Positions 37,285 through 46,235 are shown, counted from the stretch's first letter. The stretch: DNA of 64,000 bases from Bacteroides mediterraneensis (GCF_016900355.1 NZ_JACJKA010000002.1:211197-275196), one strand, 5' to 3'. A program made the numbers and translations. Notes: a model not told the origin generated them from the sequence alone.

Positions 37285-38442
37285 ATGAGAAAACAGATTG
37301 CCATATTAGGTTCTACCGGATCCATCGGTACGCAGGCTCTTCAGGTTATTGGGGAGCATCCGGATTTGTATGAGGTGTATGCGCTTACGGCCAACAACAA
37401 GGTGGAATTGCTGGCTGAACAGGCACGCAAGTTTCACCCGGAAGTGGTGGTGATAGCGAATGAGGATAAGTATGCGGCGTTGAAGGAAGCATTGGCCGAC
37501 GAGCCGGTGAAGGTGTATGCCGGAGCTGAGGCGTTGTGTCAGGTGGTTGAGTCGCAGCCTATCGACATCGTCTTGACGGCCATGGTGGGATATGCGGGTT
37601 TGAAACCGACCATCAATGCCATCAAGGCTGGAAAAACGATTGCATTGGCCAACAAGGAAACGTTGGTGGTAGCCGGGGAACTGATTACCGGGTTGGCGCA
37701 GCAGTATAAGACACCAATATTGCCGGTAGATTCTGAACATTCGGCCATTTTCCAGTGTTTGGAAATTAACAATCCCGTACACAAGGTGATTCTGACGGCT
37801 TCTGGAGGTCCGTTCCGTACGTTTACGATGGAACAGTTGCAGACGGTGACCAAGGAGCAGGCCTTGAAGCATCCCAACTGGTCGATGGGCGCGAAAATCA
37901 CGATTGATTCTGCGTCGATGATGAACAAAGGCTTTGAGGTGATTGAAGCCAAATGGCTGTTTGGAGTGACTCCTGCACAGATTGAGGTGGTGGTACATCC
38001 GCAGTCGGTGATTCATTCCATGGTGGAATTTGAAGACGGGGCAGTGAAAGCCCAGCTGGGTGTACCCGATATGCGTCTGCCCATCCAGTATGCGTTCTCG
38101 TATCCGAAGCGGGAGCATCTTTCGGGCGAACGGTTGGATTTCGCCAAATACAATACGTTGACTTTCGAAAAGCCGGACACGCAGCGTTTCCGTAACTTGT
38201 CACTGGCTTACGAAGCCCTGCATCAGGGAGGAAATATGCCTTGCATCGTGAATGCGGCCAATGAGGTGGTGGTAGCGGCCTTCCTGAAAGACCAGATTTC
38301 ATTCTTGGGAATGAGTGACGTGATTGAAAAGGCGATGACCCGCGTACCTTTCATCCAGACACCTACCTATGGCGATTATGTAGCCACGGATGCAGAAACC
38401 CGTCGTATTGCGGCAGAACTGGTGATTAACGGAATGAAATAA
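37285..38442 (+). CDS. dxr: 1-deoxy-D-xylulose 5-phosphate reductoisomerase
   Basis: Second step of the MEP isoprenoid pathway, converting DXP to MEP with NADPH. I chose ATG 37285, giving MRKQIAILGSTGSIGTQALQ, the family start with the NADPH loop; the frame extends to 37195 but would overlap the preceding gene. The 385-residue protein has PVDSEHSAIFQCLE and MGAKITIDSASMMNKGFEVIEA with the metal-binding acidic residues, and the NVANEVVVAAFL-like C-terminal block (VNAANEVVVAAFL). Fosmidomycin is the known inhibitor class. ispD at 2624 is the next step. Confidence 0.96.
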   Translation: MRKQIAILGSTGSIGTQALQVIGEHPDLYEVYALTANNKVELLAEQARKFHPEVVVIANEDKYAALKEALADEPVKVYAGAEALCQVVESQPIDIVLTAMVGYAGLKPTINAIKAGKTIALANKETLVVAGELITGLAQQYKTPILPVDSEHSAIFQCLEINNPVHKVILTASGGPFRTFTMEQLQTVTKEQALKHPNWSMGAKITIDSASMMNKGFEVIEAKWLFGVTPAQIEVVVHPQSVIHSMVEFEDGAVKAQLGVPDMRLPIQYAFSYPKREHLSGERLDFAKYNTLTFEKPDTQRFRNLSLAYEALHQGGNMPCIVNAANEVVVAAFLKDQISFLGMSDVIEKAMTRVPFIQTPTYGDYVATDAETRRIAAELVINGMK

Positions 38443-38482
38443 GAAGTGTAATCATATAAATAAAGAAAGAAGTTAAGTAGAA

Positions 38483-39823
38483 ATGGAAACATTTTTGATT
38501 CGTGCCCTTCAGTTGATTCTCAGCTTGTCTTTGCTGGTGATTATCCATGAGGGGGGACATTTTTTCTTCGCCCGTCTGTTTAAGATTCGGGTGGAGAAGT
38601 TTTATATATTCTTTGACCCTTGGTTTTCGCTGTTCAAATACAAACCGAAGAACAGTGACACGGAATATGGAGTAGGATGGCTGCCGTTAGGCGGATATTG
38701 CAAGATTTCGGGAATGATTGATGAGTCAATGGATACCGAACAGATGAAACAGCCTGCCCAACCGTGGGAATTTCGTTCCAAACCGGCTTGGCAACGCTTG
38801 CTGGTCATGATTGGAGGGGTTTTGATGAACTTCCTGTTGGCTTTGTTCATCTATTCCATGATTCTTTTCACGTGGGGTGACCGTTATACGGCGTTGAGTG
38901 ACATGACCATGGGTATGAAGTTCAACGAGCATGCACAGGAAATCGGATTCCGCGACGGAGATATTCTGAAGAGTGCCGACGGCAAGGAACTGACCCGTTT
39001 CAACATGGACATGATTCGCAGTATCGTGGAGGCCCGTGAGGTCACCGTATTGCGGAATGGACAGGAAAAGAAGATTCTGTTGCCGGAACTGAGCTTGCTG
39101 GATGTAGCGAAGGAGGACCCTATGTTTGTAGATGTGTTCTATCCGAATGTGGTTGATTCCGTATTGGCGGACGGAGGCTTTGCCAAGGCGGGCGTGCAGA
39201 AAGGAGACTCCTTGCTGGCATTCGACGGCAAACCGATGACTTCCTGGAACGAATTTTTGGATAACATGGCGGCTTTGAAGGCCAAAGCTGAACTGGATAA
39301 AAAGACATCGGGTGAGTTTACACTGGTGTATTCGCGTGCGGGTGTACGGGATACGGTCCAGGTCACGACAGACGACCAGTTTAAGGTAGCGGCCATAGGA
39401 GGTATGGTGGACTACAAGCTGCGGACACTGACCTACGGTTTCTTTGAATCGTTCCCGGCTGGAATTGCCTTAGGAGTGAATACTCTGAAGGGCTATGTGA
39501 ACGACATGAAATATGTGTTCACGAAAGAAGGTGCCAAGAGCGTGGGAGGTTTTGCTACCATTGGTAGTATCTTCCCCAAAGTATGGGATTGGCAGCGTTT
39601 CTGGGAAATGACAGCTTTCTTGTCTATCATTCTGGCCTTCATGAATATTCTGCCGATACCGGCACTCGACGGAGGACATGTCTTGTTCCTGTTGTACGAG
39701 ATTATTGCCCGTCGGAAGCCGAGCGACAAGTTTTTGGAATATGCGCAGATGGTGGGAATGGTCCTGCTGTTCGGCCTGCTCATCTGGGCCAACTTCAATG
39801 ATGTGTTGAGGTTCTTGTTTTAG
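38483..39823 (+). CDS. rseP: RseP/site-2 protease family zinc metalloprotease
   Basis: Intramembrane protease that cuts anti-sigma factors or remnant signal peptides in the inner membrane. The 446-residue protein has the HEGGH zinc site at 22-26 inside the first helix (LLVIIHEGGHFFFARLF), a long periplasmic part with two PDZ-like domains (GFRDGDIL and GVQKGDSL binding loops), and the PALDGGH site near the C terminus that supplies the third zinc ligand. Four hydrophobic segments fit the family. It closes the operon with a strong terminator 20 nt downstream. Confidence 0.94.
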   Translation: METFLIRALQLILSLSLLVIIHEGGHFFFARLFKIRVEKFYIFFDPWFSLFKYKPKNSDTEYGVGWLPLGGYCKISGMIDESMDTEQMKQPAQPWEFRSKPAWQRLLVMIGGVLMNFLLALFIYSMILFTWGDRYTALSDMTMGMKFNEHAQEIGFRDGDILKSADGKELTRFNMDMIRSIVEAREVTVLRNGQEKKILLPELSLLDVAKEDPMFVDVFYPNVVDSVLADGGFAKAGVQKGDSLLAFDGKPMTSWNEFLDNMAALKAKAELDKKTSGEFTLVYSRAGVRDTVQVTTDDQFKVAAIGGMVDYKLRTLTYGFFESFPAGIALGVNTLKGYVNDMKYVFTKEGAKSVGGFATIGSIFPKVWDWQRFWEMTAFLSIILAFMNILPIPALDGGHVLFLLYEIIARRKPSDKFLEYAQMVGMVLLFGLLIWANFNDVLRFLF

Positions 39824-39843
39824 CGAAACTATCAAATGAAATA

Positions 39844-39892
39844 AAGACACAAGGACACAGAGAAAGGTTTCTCTGTACTTTGTGTCTTTTTT
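39844..39892 (+). terminator. Terminator after rseP
   Basis: AAGACACAAG pairs with CTTTGTGTCTT (inner pair AGAGAAA/TTTCTCT), followed by TTTTTT. Confidence 0.9.
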
Positions 39893-39920
39893 GTATAATC
39901 CATCTAATTGAATAAAAGGA

Positions 39921-42317
39921 ATGAGGAAGAAAATCCTATTGGCCGCTATCTTGTGTGGCGGTTTTTGCCTGACGGCAATTTCTGGAGGGGAGGCGGAAGA
40001 GCATCTGCCTGGTTATCTCCAGGCGGAAAAGTTTACCAAGAGTAAACTCGACAAGATGTTGTTTTCGACCATGGTCGACCCGCACTGGTTCCAGCAGGGA
40101 ACGAACTTTTGGTTTGAGTATAAGACCAGCGAAGGAAAGTTCTGGTATGTGGTCAATCCCACTGCCAAGCGTAAGGACTTGTTGTTCGACCGGGACCGTC
40201 TGGCTTCGCAGTTGACGGAGATTGTGCAGGACCCGTTTGAGGCCCATCAGTTGCCTATTGCCGATTTGAAGGCAGGAGAAGACGGACGTACCTTTACATT
40301 CAAGGTGGTGTCAAAAGCCGACTCTACTTTCTATTTCTCGTACGACTATCCTACTCAGAAGCTGACATACCTGAAGGACAAGGAGAAAGAACCAGAGGAA
40401 GTGGACTGGGCTTCTGTATCGCCGGATGGGCAGCGGGTCATCTATGCCAAGGATTGTGATTTGTACTACATGAGCATTGACGATTACCAGAAGGCCCGGA
40501 AGAATGAGAAAGACAGTACCATTGTAGAGGTGCGTCTGACAACCGACGGAACACCGGACTTCGGGTATGGCATTCCTTACAGTACGCTGAATACAGACAC
40601 GTTGTGTAATGGCAAGCGCCGGGGTGCATGGGGATACTGGTCGCCCGATTCCAAGTATTTTGCGACCATCATTGCAGATCAGCGGAATGTGAAACCTTTG
40701 TGGGTCATCAATTCCATAGCGGAACCGCGTCCTACCCTGGAGACCTATAAGTATGAGATGCCGGGAGAGACCGGTATGCCGGAATATCATTTGTATTTGT
40801 TCGATATGCAGGCAGGTACACGGAAAGAAATCCGTACGGCAGCCTGGAAGAACCAGTCGATTGACTTGGAAGGAAAGCCGCTGGAACAGAAACAGCGTGA
40901 CAAGGAATTGGTTCCGCGTATTTGGCAGGGGGATAAGCAACGTTTCTTCCTGACCCGCAGCAGCCGTGACTTGCACCGCATTGATGTATGTACTTATACT
41001 TTGGGAGAAGATTCCATTGTGCCGATGGTTAAGGAACGGATGAATACTTACCAGGAAACTCGTCCTATCCATGTGTTGAATGGAGGAAAAGAGTTTATCC
41101 AGTGGAGTGAACGCGACGGTTGGGCACACCTTTATTTATACGATGACAAGGGAAACCTGAAGAACCGTATCACGGAAGGCCCTTGGCACGTAGAGCGTGT
41201 GGTGAAGGTGGATGAGGCTACTCGCACCGTATATTTTGTAGCCAACGGACGTGAGAAAGATGAGAATCCGTATTATGAACATTTCTATAAGGTCAATGTG
41301 AACGGCAGCGGATTGAAACAGCTGACTCACGGAGAATTCTTCCATGCCGTAGAGATGGACGATGAGGCTCGTTTCTTTGTCGACAATTATTCACGGGCCA
41401 ACACCATTCCTTGTGCGGACTTGTTGGATCGTAATGGTAATAAGGTGATGACCATACAGGAAAGCGATTTCTCTTCTTTGAAAGCGGCTGGTTACCAGTT
41501 CCCGGAACCGTTTAAGGTAAAGGCAGCCGATGGAGTGACCGATTTGTATGGCGTGATGTACAAGCCGTTTGATTTCGATTCTACCAAGGTTTATCCGATT
41601 ATTGACTATGTCTATCCGGGTCCGCAGGTAGAAGCTGTGGATTATCCGTTCCGTCGGATGAGTGTCCGTACCGACCGCTTGGCACAGGCCGGATTTATCG
41701 TGATAACCGTGGGGCAGCGTGGTGGTCACCCTAGCCGTTCTAAATGGTATCACAACTACGGTTACGGAAACATGCGTGATTATCCGCTGGCCGACCATAA
41801 GGCGGCTGTGGAGCAGCTGGCAGCGCGTTATCCTTTCATTGATATTACGCGAGTAGGTATTCACGGACATTCCGGAGGCGGATTCATGTCGACTGCGGCC
41901 ATCTGTCAATATCCGGATTTCTACAAGGCTGCCGTATCGTGTGCGGGTAATCATGATAACCGTATCTACAACCGCTGGTGGAGTGAAACCCATCACGGTG
42001 TGAAGGAAGAAATTTCTGAGAAGGGAGATACGACGTTTGCCTATAAGATTGCCACTAACCCGGAAATTGTGAAGCAGTTGAAGGGACACCTGATGCTGGT
42101 ACACGGAGACATTGACAACAATGTACATCCGGGAAACACGATTCGTGTGGTTAATGCCCTGATTCGGGCCAACAAGCGTTTCGAGATGTTGATTCTGCCG
42201 GGACAGCGCCACGGTTTCGGCGACATGGATGAATATTTCTACTGGCGTATGGTGGATTTCTTCTCAAAATACCTGAAAGGAAAGCAGGAGGATTCGGTAG
42301 ATATTCCCCAGCGATAA
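39921..42317 (+). CDS. Prolyl oligopeptidase family (S9/DPP4-like) dipeptidyl peptidase
   Basis: Predicted periplasmic serine exopeptidase releasing X-Pro or similar dipeptides. The 798-residue protein has a signal peptide (ending around TAISGG), an eight-bladed propeller (DPPIV_N region), and the C-terminal alpha/beta hydrolase with Ser651 in GHSGGGF, Asp732 in HGDIDNNVH and His764 in GQRHGF. The sequence VGQRGGHPSRSKWYHNYGYGN is typical of DPP4-like proteins of Bacteroidota. It is 97 nt after rseP and separated by a terminator, so probably has its own weak promoter, which I could not define. Confidence 0.92.
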   Translation: MRKKILLAAILCGGFCLTAISGGEAEEHLPGYLQAEKFTKSKLDKMLFSTMVDPHWFQQGTNFWFEYKTSEGKFWYVVNPTAKRKDLLFDRDRLASQLTEIVQDPFEAHQLPIADLKAGEDGRTFTFKVVSKADSTFYFSYDYPTQKLTYLKDKEKEPEEVDWASVSPDGQRVIYAKDCDLYYMSIDDYQKARKNEKDSTIVEVRLTTDGTPDFGYGIPYSTLNTDTLCNGKRRGAWGYWSPDSKYFATIIADQRNVKPLWVINSIAEPRPTLETYKYEMPGETGMPEYHLYLFDMQAGTRKEIRTAAWKNQSIDLEGKPLEQKQRDKELVPRIWQGDKQRFFLTRSSRDLHRIDVCTYTLGEDSIVPMVKERMNTYQETRPIHVLNGGKEFIQWSERDGWAHLYLYDDKGNLKNRITEGPWHVERVVKVDEATRTVYFVANGREKDENPYYEHFYKVNVNGSGLKQLTHGEFFHAVEMDDEARFFVDNYSRANTIPCADLLDRNGNKVMTIQESDFSSLKAAGYQFPEPFKVKAADGVTDLYGVMYKPFDFDSTKVYPIIDYVYPGPQVEAVDYPFRRMSVRTDRLAQAGFIVITVGQRGGHPSRSKWYHNYGYGNMRDYPLADHKAAVEQLAARYPFIDITRVGIHGHSGGGFMSTAAICQYPDFYKAAVSCAGNHDNRIYNRWWSETHHGVKEEISEKGDTTFAYKIATNPEIVKQLKGHLMLVHGDIDNNVHPGNTIRVVNALIRANKRFEMLILPGQRHGFGDMDEYFYWRMVDFFSKYLKGKQEDSVDIPQR

Positions 42318-42343
42318 TTCTTCATTATGTGAGATAACTTTAT

Positions 42344-42382
42344 ACAGCGGGAGGGCTCTGGTAGTCATTCCGCTGTTTTTTT
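42344..42382 (+). terminator. Terminator after the S9 peptidase
   Basis: ACAGCGG (42344-42350) pairs with CCGCTGT (42370-42376) and is followed by seven T residues (42376-42382). Confidence 0.85.
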
Positions 42383-42586
42383 GTGGATACTTTCTTATTT
42401 GTGTGAATGGAGCAAAGAGTAAGGCCTTCTTTTTGTTCGGGCTTGCTGAAATTTATGCATAATCAACGGGTCCTTCAGTTTTTTACGTTGAGTCATGAAA
42501 ATCGGGGGTGTAGGGCGAAGCATTGTGGCTATAAGGGATGGAAGTGAATGTTTATTCTTCCGATAGCTGACGTATAGATACAAAAA

Positions 42587-42889
42587 AAGCGAGAGCTCAT
42601 CCGAACCTCCGCTGCCTTCCTAAAGAACCCCCATTTAAGGGTTCTTTTCATCTTCTTAATTTTTGTGTCCTGTTATCCTTTCTACTTTTTCTTTTTACCC
42701 GAAGATATTCCAATACCTTCTCAAACCTAATTCCTGAAAACTTTTACCTTTAAAATCTAATACCTTGTACTTAATAAATAATCTAATACCTTAATAGTCT
42801 AGCTAATACCTTAAATGAATTGCTTTTTACCTTTCGTTTCTCTAATACCTTAGTAATTTCTTTTTCTTTTTACCTATTGGTTTCACAAC
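42587..42889 (-). ncRNA. Predicted repeat-rich noncoding RNA, unrecognised
   Basis: A minus-strand promoter (TACCTTTG, 42897-42904) would start a transcript near 42889. The transcript carries AAGGTATTAG exactly four times (42842-42851, 42803-42812, 42783-42792, 42757-42766) with AAGGTATTG at 42711-42719, and GGTAAAAAG-type motifs four times (near 42691, 42741, 42823, 42866). It ends with a stem AAAGAACCC/GGGTTCTTT (about 42621-42648), then a second hairpin with seven T at about 42587-42615. No protein of convincing length is encoded. An alternative is a 40-codon ORF from ATG 42651 to a stop at 42529, overlapping the hairpins. I do not recognise the RNA. Confidence 0.6.
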
Positions 42890-42896
42890 CACACTG

Positions 42897-42904
42897 CAAA
42901 GGTA
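42897..42904 (-). promoter_or_regulatory. Promoter of the predicted noncoding RNA
   Basis: Minus strand: TTG, 19 nt, TACCTTTG. Both elements of the Bacteroides promoter consensus are present at the expected spacing, yet no protein gene follows. Confidence 0.65.
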
Positions 42905-43000
42905 AATCTTTTTTCATTGACTGCAAGAAGTAGTATCTTGTTTTTTTACTAAATAGTTGTTTTCATGATATAAATCAAGATTTGGCCTATTGGGGGCTTT

Positions 43001-43055
43001 GTGTGCGGAAACGAAACTCCGTGTGCGAAAACGGTGAATTTTGTGCACGATAACG
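43001..43055. repeat. Three GTGTGCG-type direct repeats
   Basis: GTGTGCGGAAACG (43001-43013), GTGTGCGAAAACG (43021-43033), and GTGCACGATAACG (43043-43055) are spaced 20 and 22 bp. They lie about 100-150 bp upstream of the noncoding RNA promoter and may be operator sites. Confidence 0.5.
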
Positions 43056-43085
43056 GGCCTAAAATGGGTGGAAAATGACAAAATG

Positions 43086-43132
43086 AATGCCGTACTTTTA
43101 GTTACGAATTTATGAACTAAAAGTACGGCATT
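43086..43132 (-). terminator. 18-bp perfect hairpin downstream of nrdG
   Basis: AATGCCGTACTTTTAGTT (43086-43103) and AACTAAAAGTACGGCATT (43115-43132) are exact inverted repeats with an 11-nt loop, 22 bp beyond the nrdG stop. Outer bases GACAAA/TTTGTC extend the stem past a bulge. A U-rich tract follows on the minus strand, so it probably terminates or stabilises the nrdDG transcript. Confidence 0.7.
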
Positions 43133-43154
43133 TGTCAAAAACGTAGGTAAGCTA

Positions 43155-43619
43155 TTATTTGAGCTTCAGAATCCGTTGGTTGCTGCTTCCACAAAAATCT
43201 AAAAAAGGGGAATAGAGCGACTCGATGAAAGGACCGTCCACCAGTACGTGAATGTAGGGGAGGAGTTCTTTTCGTTCCGGATCCTGAAGAAGTTGTTCGT
43301 AGGTGTAGCCCGTGTAACACCAGATGTGCATGCCCGTACGCTGACTGATGGCTTTCAGTACCGGGAGAAACTCTTTCGGGTTGTAGAAGGGGTCGCCTCC
43401 CGAGAAGGTCACCCCGTCGAGCAACGGATTGTCATTGATTTCCTGAATCATCTGCTCCAGCACTTCCGGCGTGAGCGGTTTCCCAGCTTGGGGGTTCCAG
43501 GATTCCGGATTGTGGCAGCCCTTGCAACGGTGGCTGCATCCGGCTAAATAGATAGAGTAGCGGATGCCCTCCCCGTCGACAATGGTTTCTGGATATGTAT
43601 ATAAATAATGTAACATCAC
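43155..43619 (-). CDS. nrdG: Anaerobic ribonucleoside-triphosphate reductase activating protein
   Basis: Radical SAM enzyme that makes the glycyl radical on NrdD. The 154-residue protein has the CxxxCxxC cluster motif at about 28-35 ([15 protein letters not shown]), the GGDP segment ([10 protein letters not shown]) contacting SAM, and the C-terminal GSSNQRI block of the family. ATG at 43619, with a second Met at 43616. It lies 12 nt after nrdD, so one transcript makes both; the nearby hairpin at 43086 marks its end. Confidence 0.94.
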   Translation of the reverse strand: MMLHYLYTYPETIVDGEGIRYSIYLAGCSHRCKGCHNPESWNPQAGKPLTPEVLEQMIQEINDNPLLDGVTFSGGDPFYNPKEFLPVLKAISQRTGMHIWCYTGYTYEQLLQDPERKELLPYIHVLVDGPFIESLYSPFLDFCGSSNQRILKLK

Positions 43620-43631
43620 TCGTAAAAAGGA

Positions 43632-46016
43632 TTATGCATGCTTTACACGGTCGCGCTCTTCCGCCCGTTTGGCCGAGTTCCAACTGTTGAGGTCGCCCGT
43701 CAGGTAACCTGTGATGCGGCGCATGCGCAGGATGTTTTCTCCGTTGCACACCGGACAGAGGCTATAGATGACCCCCTTGTAACCGCAGTCGTGACAGGTG
43801 TCTACCGGATGATTGATGGAGCCGTAGCCAATCTGTTCGTCGTGCATTACCTTGACAATCTTGGCGATGGCCTTCACGTTCTTCTGCGCTTCTCCGTCCA
43901 GTTCCACATAGGTGATGTGTCCGCCTCTGGTCAAGGCATGGAAAGGAGCTTCCCGCTTGATCTTCTCCACAATCGTAATCGGCTCTTTCACGTCCACATG
44001 GAACGAATTGACGTAGTAGTCGCGGTCGTTCACTCCTTCGATGATACCGTATTTCCGTTTGTCCATCCGGGTGAAACGGCCGGAAAGTCCTTCTGCCGGC
44101 GTAGCCAGTACGGAATAGTTTAAACCGTATTTCTGTTTATAAGCCTCTGCCGCCTTGTTCATTTCTTCTACGGCCGCATAGAGCGTTTCCCAGGCTTTCG
44201 GATTATGTCCGTGCCCTTGTCCGTAGAGTGCCACCATGGCGTTGTGCCCTCCGATGAAGCCGATGCCCAAGGTACCCTGGTTCAGCACGTCGCCCACCTC
44301 CTCATTCGGATGACGCTGTGCGCCGCCTTTCCATACGTTGTTGCCCATCATGAACGGGAACTGCCGGGCGAGGGCCGTACGCTGGTATTGGTAGCGGGTG
44401 TATAATTGCTCGGCAATGAATTCCGCCATGGAGTGAACCGATTGGAGGAAGAACTCCTTTGCTTTTTCCAGGCGGTTTTCCGGAGTCTCGTCCACAAAAG
44501 CTTCCGCTTTGCGATGCGCTTCGATGGCCAGTCGCGGCAGATTCATGGTCGTAAAGGAGAGGTTTCCTCGTCCCAGTGAGGTTTTTTCTCCGTGCAGGTT
44601 TTCGAACACACGGGTACGGCATCCCATGGTCGCCAGCTCATAGCGGTAGCGTTTCGGGTCGTCGGCCCGCCATTTCTCGTGCGTGTTGAACGGGGTATCC
44701 AGAAACATGAAGTTCGGGAACAACGCCTTGGCCGTGGTACGGCAAGCCTGCAGGAAGAGGTCGAAGTTCGGACATTCGAAAGTCACCTTCCCTTCCAGGG
44801 CCGCTTCAAAGTCCTGTATGGCCAACTGGTAGTCGGCATCCGAGTAAGTCACCCCGTTTTTGACCTTGAAAATCTGAATCGGGAACACCGGTACTTCTCC
44901 GTGATTGCCCAAGCCTTCGATGGTAGCTTTCAGCAATTCCTGGATGACCATTCTTCCCTCGGCCGAGGTGTCGGTACCGTAATTGATGGAACTGAAAACC
45001 ACCTGGTTCCCTCCGCGGGAATGCATGGTGTTCAGGTTATGGATGAAGCCTTCCATGGCCTGGTGCGTGTCTTTGCGGGTCTGAGCCAGCGTCTTGCGCA
45101 ACACGTAGTCCAGTTCTTCCTGTGTCAGCGTGAGGCCTTGGTTTGCTAAAAAGTGGAGGTAAGCAGTACGCGTTTCTTCTCCGGCTTCGATGCTCTGGAA
45201 ATGCGTGCGTATCCCCTGAAGAATTTCTTTTTCGTCGGTTTCAATTCTTTTGAGGTCGAACAACAGGCTGAGGTGCGTAGCCAGGATTTTCTGGAAACTT
45301 TTCAGTACCCCTTTGGCCATGAAAAAGTCGAAGGCTGGAATGGCCTGTCCTCCATGTTGTTCATTCTGGTTGGTCTGGAAGATGATGGTCGCCAGTGTGG
45401 CATAGCTCTGGATAGACTGCGGCGTACGGATACTGCCGTTTTTGGTATGGAAACCCCGTTCAAACAAGTCGTCCAGGTCGTACTGGATACAAGTCGTCGT
45501 TTTAGTGGGATAATAGTCCAAGTCGTGAATATGGATGTCGCCCAACTGATGTGCCTCGGCATACTGCTTGGGCAGCAAATATTTGTAGGTATAATCCTTG
45601 GTGATTTCAGAAGCGAACGTCATCATCTGTCCGGCCGGCGTATGGCTCGACATGTTGGCGTTGCTCAGGTTCACGTCGTTCTTGTCGATGGCCACGATGC
45701 CGTCCATGATGTGCTTGATGTGGGTTTTGCGCTCCCGTTCGGTGTTGCGCCACTGGCGGTAGATGATGTATTTCTTGGCCACTTCCGGCTGTACTTTCAT
45801 GAGTTCGTTTTCCACGAGGTCCTGGATGTCTTCCACCCCGATGGTCTGTTGGGTGAAATGAGACACCACCTGTCGAGTGATGGCTTCTATTTCCTCCTCC
45901 TGGAAGTCGATGCCGGTTGCCTTGAACGCTTTGCCGATGGCATTGGTGATTTTTGCGGCCGAAAAGTTCTCCTGCTTTCCGTCGCGCTTGATGATACGGA
46001 TTTCTGTCAGATTCAT
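43632..46016 (-). CDS. nrdD: Anaerobic (class III) ribonucleoside-triphosphate reductase
   Basis: Makes dNTPs from NTPs without oxygen using a glycyl radical. I chose ATG 46016 (794 residues, MNLTEIRIIKRDG followed by the ATP-cone domain), because the open frame reaching 46187 runs through the riboswitch and codes a meaningless extension. The C-terminal zinc site is C741-x2-C744 ... C754-x2-C757, and the radical Gly770 is in RITGYLTGD. The upstream leader is a B12 riboswitch, so cobalamin is expected to shut off this B12-independent enzyme. nrdG follows 12 nt downstream. Confidence 0.95.
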   Translation of the reverse strand: MNLTEIRIIKRDGKQENFSAAKITNAIGKAFKATGIDFQEEEIEAITRQVVSHFTQQTIGVEDIQDLVENELMKVQPEVAKKYIIYRQWRNTERERKTHIKHIMDGIVAIDKNDVNLSNANMSSHTPAGQMMTFASEITKDYTYKYLLPKQYAEAHQLGDIHIHDLDYYPTKTTTCIQYDLDDLFERGFHTKNGSIRTPQSIQSYATLATIIFQTNQNEQHGGQAIPAFDFFMAKGVLKSFQKILATHLSLLFDLKRIETDEKEILQGIRTHFQSIEAGEETRTAYLHFLANQGLTLTQEELDYVLRKTLAQTRKDTHQAMEGFIHNLNTMHSRGGNQVVFSSINYGTDTSAEGRMVIQELLKATIEGLGNHGEVPVFPIQIFKVKNGVTYSDADYQLAIQDFEAALEGKVTFECPNFDLFLQACRTTAKALFPNFMFLDTPFNTHEKWRADDPKRYRYELATMGCRTRVFENLHGEKTSLGRGNLSFTTMNLPRLAIEAHRKAEAFVDETPENRLEKAKEFFLQSVHSMAEFIAEQLYTRYQYQRTALARQFPFMMGNNVWKGGAQRHPNEEVGDVLNQGTLGIGFIGGHNAMVALYGQGHGHNPKAWETLYAAVEEMNKAAEAYKQKYGLNYSVLATPAEGLSGRFTRMDKRKYGIIEGVNDRDYYVNSFHVDVKEPITIVEKIKREAPFHALTRGGHITYVELDGEAQKNVKAIAKIVKVMHDEQIGYGSINHPVDTCHDCGYKGVIYSLCPVCNGENILRMRRITGYLTGDLNSWNSAKRAEERDRVKHA

Positions 46017-46051
46017 TTTCTGTAAATTAAAGAGTGAGACATAAATTGGGG

Positions 46052-46222
46052 CTTTTCCGGGCAGGTCTTCTGACTGATCTCTCGCCGTAGACGCCTTCCC
46101 ATGAGCGGGCTCACAGTGGCTTGCAGCGCATGTCACGGCTTTTACAAGAATCACAGCAGCAGGTACTGTCGCCGATTTGCACGGCATTCCCTTTTGAAAC
46201 GGTTAAGTTACCTTCGGAAAAG
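46052..46222 (-). ncRNA. Cobalamin (B12) riboswitch upstream of nrdD
   Basis: The minus strand reads GGGAATGCCGTGCAAATCGG, then GACAGTACCTGCTGCTGTGA (B12 box region), then GCCACTG, GGGAAGGCG, and GTCAGAAGACCTGCC, in the conserved order of the cobalamin aptamer. The closing stem P1 is CTTTTCCG (minus, 46222-46215) with CGGAAAAG (46059-46052), a perfect 8-bp match. The 35 nt between aptamer and ATG would hold the expression platform. The start point near 46222 means the transcript begins with the aptamer itself. Confidence 0.93.
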
Positions 46223-46227
46223 TGGAA

Positions 46228-46235
46228 CAAAGATA
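46228..46235 (-). promoter_or_regulatory. -7 element of nrdDG
   Basis: Minus strand TATCTTTG, full match to TAnnTTTG, just before the riboswitch. Confidence 0.65.

Noticed and set aside
42529..42651. 40-codon ORF starting MKRTLKWGFF
   Set aside because: It overlaps the proposed terminator hairpins; possible but not supportable as a gene, though worth checking for conservation.
42711..42851. CRISPR array
   Set aside because: Units are only 10 bp, spacing is irregular, and there are no cas genes.
42914..43138. 74-codon minus strand ORF
   Set aside because: Crosses the hairpin and the repeats, and has no recognisable sequence; likely spurious.
45153..46025. 290-codon + strand ORF
   Set aside because: Antisense shadow of nrdD without recognisable domains.
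46017..46187. N-terminal extension of the NrdD frame to 46187
   Set aside because: It is the riboswitch read as protein: low-complexity cysteine-rich residues and no match to the NrdD start.
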